A stretch of 36,891 nucleotides of DNA, from the NCBI GenBank assembly GCA_963925035.1, contig CAWUSK010000034.1, positions 1-36,891 on the forward strand, written 5' to 3'. Shown here piece after piece: positions 24,531-32,155 of this stretch. The position numbers were made by a program, and so were the translations under genes. The DNA comes from UBA4466 sp963925035 (lineage in GTDB: Bacteria; Bacteroidota; Bacteroidia; Flavobacteriales_D; Crocinitomicaceae). The stretch's first letter is position 1. Every line of letters starts with the position of its first letter. Below the pieces are notes generated by a model, which saw only the letters and a program-made list of their open reading frames with translations, searched no databases and was not told the DNA's origin.

Positions 24531-24538
24531 CAAAACTA
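24531..24538 (-). promoter_or_regulatory. -7 promoter box of the SDR gene
   Basis: On the minus strand TAGTTTTG matches TAnnTTTG and lies 24 bases before the ATG at 24506. It directly follows the T-run of the upstream terminator. Confidence 0.5.
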
Positions 24539-24572
24539 AAAAAAATCCCATCAACCGAAGGAAGATGGGATT
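24538..24572 (-). terminator. Rho-independent terminator of the small secreted protein gene
   Basis: On the minus strand AATCCCATC and GATGGGATT form a perfect 9-bp stem, with a loop that can add a CC/GG pair, followed by eight T. It lies 25 bases past the stop at 24597. Confidence 0.88.
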
Positions 24573-24596
24573 AATAATATATTGTAAACCGCTTAT

Positions 24597-25019
24597 TTAT
24601 AAATCAGAAGGAAGTGCTACAGTTTTATACCCCTTTTTCTTTGCTTTTAAAGCATCGATAAAAACGATTTTAAATTTCTCGTTATCTGTGTTTTCAATCA
24701 TTTCAGAAATTCCATTCACGATGATTGGTGCCATTTTTTTAGAATTGTAGAATTTCTTTTCCATCAATTCGTATGTACTATCATCGTATTGAAGGAAAAT
24801 TGAAACGATTACTCCGTTCTCGACACGTGCTTTTCCAGCTATACAATAAGAACCACCTTCTTCAATGAAACTGATAATTACATTTCTATGCATATCGTCT
24901 GCAATAGCATTTGCTCCACGCTCATCAAAAGCTTTTTGAAGTTTAATGAAACAATCATCCTGAGAAAATCCGGAAAATCCAATCAATGTAATAATTAAGG
25001 CTAGTATATTTCTTTTCAT
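24597..25019 (-). CDS. Small secreted protein of unknown function
   Basis: The 140-residue protein has a signal peptide (ILALIITLIGFSGFSQ). The mature region is short and mixed alpha/beta, with two cysteines (DDCF and SYCIAGK) that could form a disulfide in the periplasm. I do not recognise a family. The start is set at the ATG 25019 (MKRNILALI) because the longer frame to 25040 adds residues before a good signal peptide. A -7 box TATATTTG lies at 25058-25051, and the gene ends at a strong terminator, so it appears monocistronic. Confidence 0.78.
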   Translation of the reverse strand: MKRNILALIITLIGFSGFSQDDCFIKLQKAFDERGANAIADDMHRNVIISFIEEGGSYCIAGKARVENGVIVSIFLQYDDSTYELMEKKFYNSKKMAPIIVNGISEMIENTDNEKFKIVFIDALKAKKKGYKTVALPSDL

Positions 25020-25050
25020 AATTTGTATTGTTTTGAGCAAAGCTCGGTTC

Positions 25051-25058
25051 CAAATATA
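25051..25058 (-). promoter_or_regulatory. -7 promoter box of the small secreted protein gene
   Basis: On the minus strand TATATTTG matches TAnnTTTG, 31 bases before the ATG at 25019. A GAGC-aaa-GCTC hairpin falls in the leader. Confidence 0.5.
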
Positions 25059-25100
25059 GCAAGTTTGATTTAATTTTTATGCCCTGCCATTTAATTTATT

Positions 25101-25108
25101 TATTTTTG
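25101..25108 (+). promoter_or_regulatory. -7 promoter box of gmhA
   Basis: TATTTTTG matches TAnnTTTG, 16 bases before the gmhA ATG, so the leader would be about 10 bases. Confidence 0.5.
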
Positions 25109-25124
25109 ACGAAATGTTAATTCG

Positions 25125-25697
25125 ATGAGTGAAAAACAAATAGCAGACCATTTTTCAGAAGCAAGCCAAATTTTACTAAAATTTAACACTTCTGAAAACA
25201 TACAAAAAATCGCGAAAGCAGGAGCTTTTATGGTTTCTTCGCTTAAATCGGGAGGAAAAATAATCAGCTGTGGAAATGGTGGTTCAATGTGCGATGCGAT
25301 GCATTTTGCAGAAGAGCTCACTGGAAGGTACCGAGAAAATCGTCCTTCAATTGCCGCACTTTCCATTTCTGACCCAAGTCACATTACATGTGTTGGCAAT
25401 GATTATGGATTTGATTTCATATTTTCTCGCTATTTAGAAGGCGTTGGAAACGAAAATGATGTTTTACTTGCAATTTCAACTTCCGGAAATTCAAAAAATG
25501 TCTTAAACGCAATTAAAGTTGCGAAAGAAAAAAAGATGCTAGTTATTGGCCTCACTGGGAAATCTGGTGGTGAAATGGCGAATCTCTGTGATGTGGAAAT
25601 TAGAGCGCCTCATTCAGAATTTGCAGATCGTGCGCAAGAAATTCATATAAAAGTCATTCATTCGTTAATTGATTTTATTGAAAATAATATTATTTAA
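25125..25697 (+). CDS. gmhA: Sedoheptulose-7-phosphate isomerase
   Basis: The 190-residue SIS-domain protein is the size of GmhA. It has CGNGGSMCDAMHFAEELTGRY (about 47-67), AISTSGNSKNVLNA for the phosphate-binding loop, and a C-terminal EIHIKVIHSLIDFIE with the active-site His region. It makes D-glycero-D-manno-heptose 7-phosphate, the first step to the ADP-heptose used in the LPS inner core. The other heptose genes (hldE, gmhB) are not in this window. It is preceded by a close promoter box and followed by a separately promoted TerB-like gene. Confidence 0.92.
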   Translation: MSEKQIADHFSEASQILLKFNTSENIQKIAKAGAFMVSSLKSGGKIISCGNGGSMCDAMHFAEELTGRYRENRPSIAALSISDPSHITCVGNDYGFDFIFSRYLEGVGNENDVLLAISTSGNSKNVLNAIKVAKEKKMLVIGLTGKSGGEMANLCDVEIRAPHSEFADRAQEIHIKVIHSLIDFIENNII

Positions 25698-25721
25698 TCA
25701 ATTGTTAGAACTTGAATTCAC

Positions 25722-25729
25722 TACCTTTG
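25722..25729 (+). promoter_or_regulatory. -7 promoter box of the TerB-like gene
   Basis: TACCTTTG matches TAnnTTTG, 22 bases before the ATG at 25752. A TTG at 25702-25704 is a possible -33 element, with a slightly short 17-base spacer. Confidence 0.6.
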
Positions 25730-25751
25730 CATCGAAAAATTTAGAATAATT

Positions 25752-26174
25752 ATGGGAACTATTGCAGAACAATTTGAGTCTGGTGCTAAAAAGGCAAGTA
25801 AAGGACATTTCAATAACTTAATCATGCTTGCTCGTGTTGACGGAAAAATTGACATTGAAGAGAAAGGATTATTGGGGAGAATCGCAAGTCGTTTATCATT
25901 GACTGACGATCAAGTTCAGGAGATTTTAGATCACCCAGAAAATTATCCAATGATTCCACCTTCTAATAAAGAAGAACGTTTCGAGCGTTTCATTCAATTC
26001 GTTCAAATGATGTTGGTTGACGGACATGTTGTTCCTTCTGAAGAAAAATTAATTGGAAAATATGGAATTGCTTTAGGATTTGTTGAAAGCGAAATTCCTG
26101 TTCACGAAGCAAAAATTGTAAAACATTTAAACGAAGGATTGACTAGACACGAAGTATTAGACCTTTTCATCTAA
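25752..26174 (+). CDS. TerB-like helical protein
   Basis: The 140-residue protein is all-helical and matches the TerB/DjlA-N fold, with the typical acidic turn-helix MLARVDGKIDIEEKGLLGRIA repeated in weaker form as MMLVDGHVVPSEEKLIGKYG. The paired D-G-x-x-x-x-E-E motifs form the family's acidic, probably metal-binding, face. No other tellurite-resistance genes are nearby, so the family name does not imply that phenotype; a general stress role is inference. It is bounded by its own -7 box and a strong terminator, so it looks monocistronic. Confidence 0.85.
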   Translation: MGTIAEQFESGAKKASKGHFNNLIMLARVDGKIDIEEKGLLGRIASRLSLTDDQVQEILDHPENYPMIPPSNKEERFERFIQFVQMMLVDGHVVPSEEKLIGKYGIALGFVESEIPVHEAKIVKHLNEGLTRHEVLDLFI

Positions 26175-26194
26175 AAAAACATATTGATTTGAGG

Positions 26195-26220
26195 GCCGTT
26201 CAACTTTTTGAGCGGCTTTT
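26195..26220 (+). terminator. Rho-independent terminator after the TerB-like gene
   Basis: GCCGTTCAA and TTGAGCGGC form a 9-bp stem (one G-T pair) with a CTTT loop, followed by TTTTCCTTT. It lies 21 bases past the stop. Confidence 0.88.
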
Positions 26221-26293
26221 CCTTTGTAAATAAGTTGTTGAAAACTCCTCAGTTTAACCCCCACCTTGCCCTCTTTTATCCAAACTAATTCTT

Positions 26294-26301
26294 TAATTTT
26301 G
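26294..26301 (+). promoter_or_regulatory. -7 promoter box of the fur-STAS-purA-OstA run
   Basis: TAATTTTG matches TAnnTTTG, 18 bases before the fur ATG. A TTG is present upstream, but at about 25 bases, longer than usual. No Fur-box-like palindrome was seen here. Confidence 0.5.
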
Positions 26302-26319
26302 TTGCTTACCTGAATTTGT

Positions 26320-26769
26320 ATGATTCAAGAAGAATTACTTTTAAACGTTAAAAATATTTTCTCAGCATATCTTGAGCAAAATGGGCATCGAAAGACACCT
26401 GAGCGCTTTGCTATACTCTCTGAAATCTACAATTACGTAGGTCATTTTGACATTGAGACGCTTTATGTTGAAATGAAAAATCAAAATTACCGAGTATCTC
26501 GCGCAACATTGTACAACACCATTGAATTACTTTTGGCGTGTAGCTTAGTTCGGAAACATCAATTCGGTAAGAACATTGCTCAGTTTGAGAAATCACATGG
26601 TTCAAAGCAACACGATCATATCCTACTGACCGATAGCGGTCAATTGATTGAATTCTGTGATCCTCGTATTCAAAATATAAAATCGACACTAGAAGAATTG
26701 TTCGACATTGAAATTCAGCACCATTCGCTTTATTTCTATGGTGTTAAGAAATCAGCTATAAAAGATTAA
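26320..26769 (+). CDS. fur: Fur-family transcriptional regulator lacking the CxxC zinc motif
   Basis: The 149-residue protein has an N-terminal winged helix (about 1-85; RKTPERFAILSEIY, RVSRATLYNTIELL recognition helix) and a C-terminal dimer domain. The metal-sensing HDH (98-100) and EFCDPRI (111-117) are kept. However, the usual structural-zinc CxxC right after HDH is replaced, with L103 and S106 in the two Cys positions; the only cysteines are C74 and C113. It should regulate iron- or peroxide-responsive genes, but metal choice cannot be called. It is the first gene of a run with the STAS protein (1-base gap), purA and the OstA-like gene. Confidence 0.92.
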   Translation: MIQEELLLNVKNIFSAYLEQNGHRKTPERFAILSEIYNYVGHFDIETLYVEMKNQNYRVSRATLYNTIELLLACSLVRKHQFGKNIAQFEKSHGSKQHDHILLTDSGQLIEFCDPRIQNIKSTLEELFDIEIQHHSLYFYGVKKSAIKD

Positions 26770-26770
26770 T

Positions 26771-27124
26771 TTGAATTTATCATTCGACATATCGTTCGTG
26801 GAGAATATTGTTGTGTATACCTTGAAAGGGAAAATAACGACAGATATTGATTTTCAAGAATTGGAGAAATCTGTTTTTGAAAACATCAGTAAAAACCACT
26901 GCAAAGTTGTGTTTGATCTCCAAGATTTAACGCACACTAACTCTTCCGGAATTGGATTGTTCATGAAAGCTTTGACAAAAACGCGTATCATGAATGGTGA
27001 TTTAGTCTTAATGCATATAAACGGAAATGTGGAGAAAATCTTCATTATTTCTAAACTGAATGAAATATATACCATTTGCGAAAATCAAATGGAAGCTATC
27101 AATTATTTTAAATCAAAAAAATGA
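26771..27124 (+). CDS. Stand-alone STAS domain protein (anti-sigma-factor antagonist type), TTG start
   Basis: This 117-residue single STAS domain has the N-terminal strand pattern NIVVYTLKGKITTD and the central VVFDLQDLTHTNSSGIGLFMKAL, with the Ser-Ser-Gly at the position phosphorylated in SpoIIAA-like antagonists. The first internal ATG (MKALT) would destroy the fold, so TTG at 26771 is the likely start, one base after the fur stop. It overlaps purA by 4 bases (ATGA). No anti-sigma kinase, SpoIIE-type phosphatase or transporter is nearby, so its partner is unknown. Confidence 0.88.
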   Translation: MNLSFDISFVENIVVYTLKGKITTDIDFQELEKSVFENISKNHCKVVFDLQDLTHTNSSGIGLFMKALTKTRIMNGDLVLMHINGNVEKIFIISKLNEIYTICENQMEAINYFKSKK

Positions 27125-28401
27125 AAGTAGACGTACTATTAGGTTTACAGTGGGGAGACGAAGGAAAAGGTAAGATTGTTGACGTTCTTACTCCAGAATA
27201 CGACATTATTGCTCGTTTTCAGGGTGGACCAAATGCTGGTCACACATTAGAATTTGAAGGAATTAAGCATGTTCTTCACACAATCCCTTCTGGAATTTTT
27301 AGAGAAGGTGTAATGAATCTAGTTGGTAACGGTGTTGTAATCGATCCTGTGATTTTTCAAGCAGAATTGGAAAAACTTAAACCATTCAACTTTGATTACA
27401 AAGCGCGGTTAGTAATTTCTAAAAAAGCACACTTAATTCTTCCAACTCACCGTTTATTGGATGCTGCTTCTGAAGCTGCGAAAGGGAAAGATAAAATTGG
27501 CTCTACACTGAAAGGAATCGGTCCAACATACATGGACAAAACTGGACGTAACGGATTGAGAGTTGGCGATTTATTCTCTCCTAAGTTCATGGAGAAATAC
27601 AATGCTTTGGTTGAAAAACACAAAACAATTTTAGATCATTATCCAGATTTTGAATACGATATTTCTGAATACGAAACACCGTGGATGCAAGCGATAGAAG
27701 TGTTGAAGGAATTGAAAGCAGTAGATAGCGAGCAATACATCAATGATGCAATTAAAGCTGGAAAGAAAATTTTAGCTGAAGGTGCGCAAGGAACAATGCT
27801 AGACATTGATTTTGGAACGTATCCTTTTGTAACTTCTTCAAATACTGTAACTGCTGGAACCTGCACAGGACTTGGTGTTGCTCCAACAAAAATCGGAAAC
27901 GTAATCGGAATTTTCAAAGCATATTGTACACGTGTTGGTAGCGGACCATTCCCTACTGAATTAGAAGATGAAGTTGGTGAACGTATTCGTAAAGAAGGTT
28001 TTGAATTTGGTGCAACAACTGGACGTCCAAGAAGATGTGGGTGGATTGATTTGCCTCAAATGAAGTATGCTATTATGATCAATGGAGTTTCTGAACTTTC
28101 GATGATGAAAGCTGACGTTCTTGATAAATTTGATACTATTCGCTTGTGCACACACTATATGATTGACGGTGAACGTTACGATTATTTCCCATACGACGTA
28201 AATGACGTGGAAGTAATCCCAGTTTACAAAGATTTTAAAGGATGGAATTGTGATACAACAAAATTAAGTTCGTACAATGACGCTCCGAAAGAATTGAAAG
28301 ATTACGTGGAGTATTTGGAACGAAATTTGGAAGTGCCAATCACCGTTGTTTCGGTTGGTCCGGATAGAAAACAAACATTAAACAATAAAGTGCTCGCTTG
28401 A
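27121..28401 (+). CDS. purA: Adenylosuccinate synthetase
   Basis: The 426-residue enzyme is of normal length. Visible motifs are the N-terminal P-loop-like LQWGDEGKGKIVD (9-21), FQGGPNAGHT, GVVIDP, GTPTYMDKTGRNGLR-like GPTYMDKTGRNGLR, GAQGTMLDIDFGTYPFVTSSN and TTGRPRRCGW. It joins IMP and aspartate using GTP, the first committed step to AMP. It overlaps the STAS gene (ATGA) and the downstream OstA-like gene (TTGA), so translation of all three is probably coupled. Confidence 0.97.
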   Translation: MKVDVLLGLQWGDEGKGKIVDVLTPEYDIIARFQGGPNAGHTLEFEGIKHVLHTIPSGIFREGVMNLVGNGVVIDPVIFQAELEKLKPFNFDYKARLVISKKAHLILPTHRLLDAASEAAKGKDKIGSTLKGIGPTYMDKTGRNGLRVGDLFSPKFMEKYNALVEKHKTILDHYPDFEYDISEYETPWMQAIEVLKELKAVDSEQYINDAIKAGKKILAEGAQGTMLDIDFGTYPFVTSSNTVTAGTCTGLGVAPTKIGNVIGIFKAYCTRVGSGPFPTELEDEVGERIRKEGFEFGATTGRPRRCGWIDLPQMKYAIMINGVSELSMMKADVLDKFDTIRLCTHYMIDGERYDYFPYDVNDVEVIPVYKDFKGWNCDTTKLSSYNDAPKELKDYVEYLERNLEVPITVVSVGPDRKQTLNNKVLA

Positions 28402-29936
28402 AATTAAATTTCAACATACTAAAAAGTGCGCTCATCTTAAGCGCACTTTTTTTGATTAAAACGACTGGTTTTTCTCAAAAGGATATGCTCGAACTATTGC
28501 CTGGTTCAGAGTCACTTCAGTATGATGCAAAAACTGGAATTCACCGCCTTTTAGGAAATGTGAATTTCATTTATCAGGGCAATAAAATGTACTGTGACTC
28601 AGCACACTACTTTCAAAGAAGTAAAAGTGTTAGAGCTTATGGACATGTGCATATCAACAAAAGAGATACGTTAAATTTATTCTGTGATTCGCTTTTTTAC
28701 GATGGAAGAACAGATAAAGCAACACTTTGGGGAAATGTGCGCGTACGGGACAATGAATATAAGTTAACAACTGATACACTTCATTACAACTCAAAAAGCG
28801 GTCAAGCCTATTACTTGAATCACGGAAAAGTAGTAAGTATCGTGTCTAAAGAAGAATTGACAAGTAAAATTGGCTACTTCCACCCTAACACCAAAAATTT
28901 CTTTTTCAGCAACAATGTGGTGTATAAAGGAACGGACTTAACAATGACTACGGATACTTTGAAATATACATACAGTCAGCGTAAAACCTATTTTTACGGA
29001 CCGACACAAATTAACACAAAAGATGCTGTGATTTTATGTGAATCGGGCTGGTACCAGACAGAAACAGGACAAGCTGAACTACAAAAAAACGCTTCCATTT
29101 CAAAAGGAAAGGATTACATTTCTGGAGATTTACTCATCTACGATCCTATAAAAACAGAATACATCGGAAAAGGCAATGTTTATTACCGCGATACTACGGA
29201 AAAAGTATCCTTCAAAGGAGATTACGGCTTTATGTCTGATACGCTCAAATATTCATTTCTTACTGGACATGCTTTAGCGATTAAAGAACTAAAGGACGAT
29301 ACGGTTTACGTGCATGCAGATACATTGTACAATTACAAATTGGATACAATATCAATAGTAAAAGCATATAACGGTGCTAAAATCTATGCTGCCAAGTTTC
29401 AAGGAATGGCAGATAGCATCGTTTACAGTTCTGAAAAGGAATTGATTGAAATGTATCACGATCCAATTGTTTGGATTAAAAATGGCGAATTAAAAGGCGA
29501 TTATATCGATGTACATATTTCAGATACAATCATTCATCAAGTGAACATTACCAAAAACGCCACGATATTAATGGAAGTAAAAATTGACACCTTTTACAAT
29601 CAAATTGGAGGGAAAAACATAATTGCTGATTTTAAAGACAATGATATTTTTCGAGCCACCGTCAATGGAAATGCAACAACGATATTCTTTCCAGAGGAGG
29701 AAATAAAAACGGATTCAACATTTACGAAAAAACGGATCGGTATGAATCGTTTGTATGCAAGTGACTTGAGAATCGACATCGATAGCAGCGAAATCACTGG
29801 AATCACTTACATTGAAAAACCAGATGGTGTTTTTTACCCGTTGGATGATTTGAAAAAAGAAGAATTATTCGTGCAAGGATTTAAATGGATGGATGCACTT
29901 CGACCAAAATCGCTTGAAGCAATATTTGAAGATTAA
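28398..29936 (+). CDS. OstA/LptA-like LPS-transport periplasmic protein, TTG start
   Basis: The 512-residue protein has a signal peptide (ILSALFLIKTTGFSQ) followed by a long series of beta strands with recurring motifs: LLGNVNFIYQGNKMYCDSAHY, FCDSLFYDGRTDKATLWGNV and TTDTLHYNSKSGQAYYLNHG. These repeats of x-G-N-V / D-S-x-x-Y mark the OstA/LptA beta-jellyroll that bridges LPS across the periplasm. It is longer than proteobacterial LptA (about 180 residues), as is usual in Bacteroidota. The start is a TTG overlapping the purA stop (TTGA); the next ATG would remove the signal peptide. Its stop shares TTAA with the convergent Rel/Spo gene. Confidence 0.85.
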   Translation: MKLNFNILKSALILSALFLIKTTGFSQKDMLELLPGSESLQYDAKTGIHRLLGNVNFIYQGNKMYCDSAHYFQRSKSVRAYGHVHINKRDTLNLFCDSLFYDGRTDKATLWGNVRVRDNEYKLTTDTLHYNSKSGQAYYLNHGKVVSIVSKEELTSKIGYFHPNTKNFFFSNNVVYKGTDLTMTTDTLKYTYSQRKTYFYGPTQINTKDAVILCESGWYQTETGQAELQKNASISKGKDYISGDLLIYDPIKTEYIGKGNVYYRDTTEKVSFKGDYGFMSDTLKYSFLTGHALAIKELKDDTVYVHADTLYNYKLDTISIVKAYNGAKIYAAKFQGMADSIVYSSEKELIEMYHDPIVWIKNGELKGDYIDVHISDTIIHQVNITKNATILMEVKIDTFYNQIGGKNIIADFKDNDIFRATVNGNATTIFFPEEEIKTDSTFTKKRIGMNRLYASDLRIDIDSSEITGITYIEKPDGVFYPLDDLKKEELFVQGFKWMDALRPKSLEAIFED

Positions 29937-32155
29937 TTCCCGTCAACCTCATTGGTTCTTCTCAAAACTCTCTGTACTCCTTCCACCTGTTCGAACTTGT
30001 GCATCAACTGCTCTAGATGTTCTGTATCATAAACCATTACTGTAAGGTTTCCTTCAAAAATACCATCGTCTGTTTCAAATGAAATGGATTTCATATTCAC
30101 GTTTTGTTGATTAGAAATGATCTCTGTCAATCGGTTTACAATTCCCATTCGATCAATCCCATGAACAGTAATCTTTGCCACATTCTCTTTTAAATCAGAA
30201 TTCTTCCACGTCGCCTTGATACAACGGTATGCCATTTTCGACATTAAATGCTCGGCATTTGGACAGGTGTAACGGTGAATTTTAATTCCTTCACTTATCG
30301 TAACAAAGCCAAACACCTTATCTCCAGGTAAAGGATCGCAGCACGAAGCCATTGTATAATCGATGTTTTTAAAATCGTCACCAATCAATAACGTTTCATT
30401 TTTCCCTTTAATTTTAGAAAAAATGTCTTCCGGCTTTTTAGTCTTCTTGATAACTTTTTTCTCAATTACAAGAATTCCATTTTTATTCTCTAATTCACGC
30501 AATTTTGTGAGATCAATTTTACTTTTTGCTATTCGGTAGTATAATTCTATTGCTCCCGGCATTTTGTAAAACTTTTCTAGAACAGTTATATTCTCTGAAG
30601 TAAAACGAATATTGTGTTGTTTGAATTTACGTTCTAAAATTTCCCTTCCATCTTGAGCAATACTATTTCGCTCTTCGTTTAGTGAAGACTTGATTTTTTG
30701 TTTTGCACGCGCAGTAACTACAAATCTCGTCCATTCTTCATTTGGTTTCTGCTTTGAAGACGTAATGATTTCAACTTGATCTCCACTGATCAATTGGTAA
30801 CTTAAAGGAACCAATCGGTTATTTACTTTCGCACCAATACATTTATCACCAATATCTGTATGGATATCATAAGCAAAATCCAAAATTGTCGCACCAGTAG
30901 GTAAAACTCGCAAGTCACCCTTTGGTGTGAAAATGTAAATCTCATCACTGAACAAATTCAATTTGAACTCGTTGATAAAATCCATAGCGTCTGCATCTGG
31001 ATTCTCCATTAAGTCACGGATTTCAGAAATCCATCTGTCGAATTTAGATTCAGAATTATTCGATTCTTTGTAACGGTAATGCGCAGCTAGCCCTTTTTCC
31101 GCAATCTCATCCATTCTTTCCGAACGAATTTGAACTTCCACCCATTTTCCAGTTGGCGACATTACGGTTGTATGCAAAGATTCATATCCATTCGCACGAG
31201 GCGTTGAAATCCAATCTCGCAAACGATCAGGACTAGGTTGGTAGAAATCTGTAACAATACTATAAACACGCCAAGCATCAGGTTTTTCTAATTCTACTGG
31301 TGTTTCAAGAATAATTCGAATGGCAAAAATATCGTACACCTCATCGAATGGAATTTCCTTCGATTTCATTTTTTTCCAAATGGAAGAAATTGATTTAGTA
31401 CGCGCTTTTATTTGAAAAACATAACCTTCGTGCAACAAAGCATCCTTAATCGGCTGCATGAATTTTCGAATGAATCGATTTCTGACATCTTTCGTCGATT
31501 TCAGCTTTTTATCAATATCGTTGTATATTTCTGGCTCAGTATAACGAAAAGCCAAATCTTCCAATTCACTTTTTACAGAGTACAATCCTAGTCTATGTGC
31601 CAATGGGGCATACAAAAACTTCGTTTCTGAAGCTATTTTAATCTGCTTGTCATGGCGCATACTCGAAAGTGTACGCATATTATGTAAACGATCCGCTAGT
31701 TTTATTAATACAACACGAATGTCATCTGAAATCGTTAGCACCATTTTACGAAAATTCTCCGCTTGAATAGACGCTGACTCGTCAAAAACTTCAGGTATTT
31801 TCGTTAAACCATCAATGATCAATCGCACTTTTGGTCCAAACAAATCTTCCACGTCATCTAAAGTGATGTGCGTATCCTCTACAGTATCGTGCATTAAAGC
31901 ACAAACGATTGCTGTAGTTCCCAATCCCATTTCTTCTGCACAAATTCGCGCTACTGCAATAGGATGGTAAATGTAGGGCTCTCCAGATTTACGACGCATT
32001 TCTTTGTGTGCATCAACTGCCACATCAAATGCCTTACGAATCATTTGAGTATCTTCCTTACTACGATTTTTGTGTGTACGCAGTAATCCTCGGAAAGCAC
32101 TTAAAATGTCCTTTCTTTCTTGTTCAAGGTCGATATTCAAATTTTCTTCGCTCAT
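29933..32155 (-). CDS. relA/spoT: Bifunctional (p)ppGpp synthetase/hydrolase (Rel/SpoT family)
   Basis: The 740-residue long RSH protein has: an N-terminal HD hydrolase domain with HDTVEDT (89-95) intact, so hydrolase is probably active; a synthetase domain (EVYDIFAIRI; ANGYESLHTT; EVQIRSERMDEIAEKG); a TGS domain (IYIFTPKGDLRVLPTGATILDFAYDIH); a conserved C-terminal SCCDPLPGD segment; and a final ACT domain (MGIVNRLTEIIS). It makes and degrades the alarmone (p)ppGpp. Its start overlaps the fumarylacetoacetase stop by one base (TAATG), and its stop overlaps the OstA-like gene on the other strand. Confidence 0.95.
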   Translation of the reverse strand: MSEENLNIDLEQERKDILSAFRGLLRTHKNRSKEDTQMIRKAFDVAVDAHKEMRRKSGEPYIYHPIAVARICAEEMGLGTTAIVCALMHDTVEDTHITLDDVEDLFGPKVRLIIDGLTKIPEVFDESASIQAENFRKMVLTISDDIRVVLIKLADRLHNMRTLSSMRHDKQIKIASETKFLYAPLAHRLGLYSVKSELEDLAFRYTEPEIYNDIDKKLKSTKDVRNRFIRKFMQPIKDALLHEGYVFQIKARTKSISSIWKKMKSKEIPFDEVYDIFAIRIILETPVELEKPDAWRVYSIVTDFYQPSPDRLRDWISTPRANGYESLHTTVMSPTGKWVEVQIRSERMDEIAEKGLAAHYRYKESNNSESKFDRWISEIRDLMENPDADAMDFINEFKLNLFSDEIYIFTPKGDLRVLPTGATILDFAYDIHTDIGDKCIGAKVNNRLVPLSYQLISGDQVEIITSSKQKPNEEWTRFVVTARAKQKIKSSLNEERNSIAQDGREILERKFKQHNIRFTSENITVLEKFYKMPGAIELYYRIAKSKIDLTKLRELENKNGILVIEKKVIKKTKKPEDIFSKIKGKNETLLIGDDFKNIDYTMASCCDPLPGDKVFGFVTISEGIKIHRYTCPNAEHLMSKMAYRCIKATWKNSDLKENVAKITVHGIDRMGIVNRLTEIISNQQNVNMKSISFETDDGIFEGNLTVMVYDTEHLEQLMHKFEQVEGVQRVLRRTNEVDGN

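Noticed and set aside
25752..26174. TerB-like gene as part of a tellurite-resistance or phage-defence ter island
   Set aside because: No TerA, TerC, TerD or associated genes nearby; the neighbours are gmhA and fur, so it is a stand-alone TerB-fold protein.
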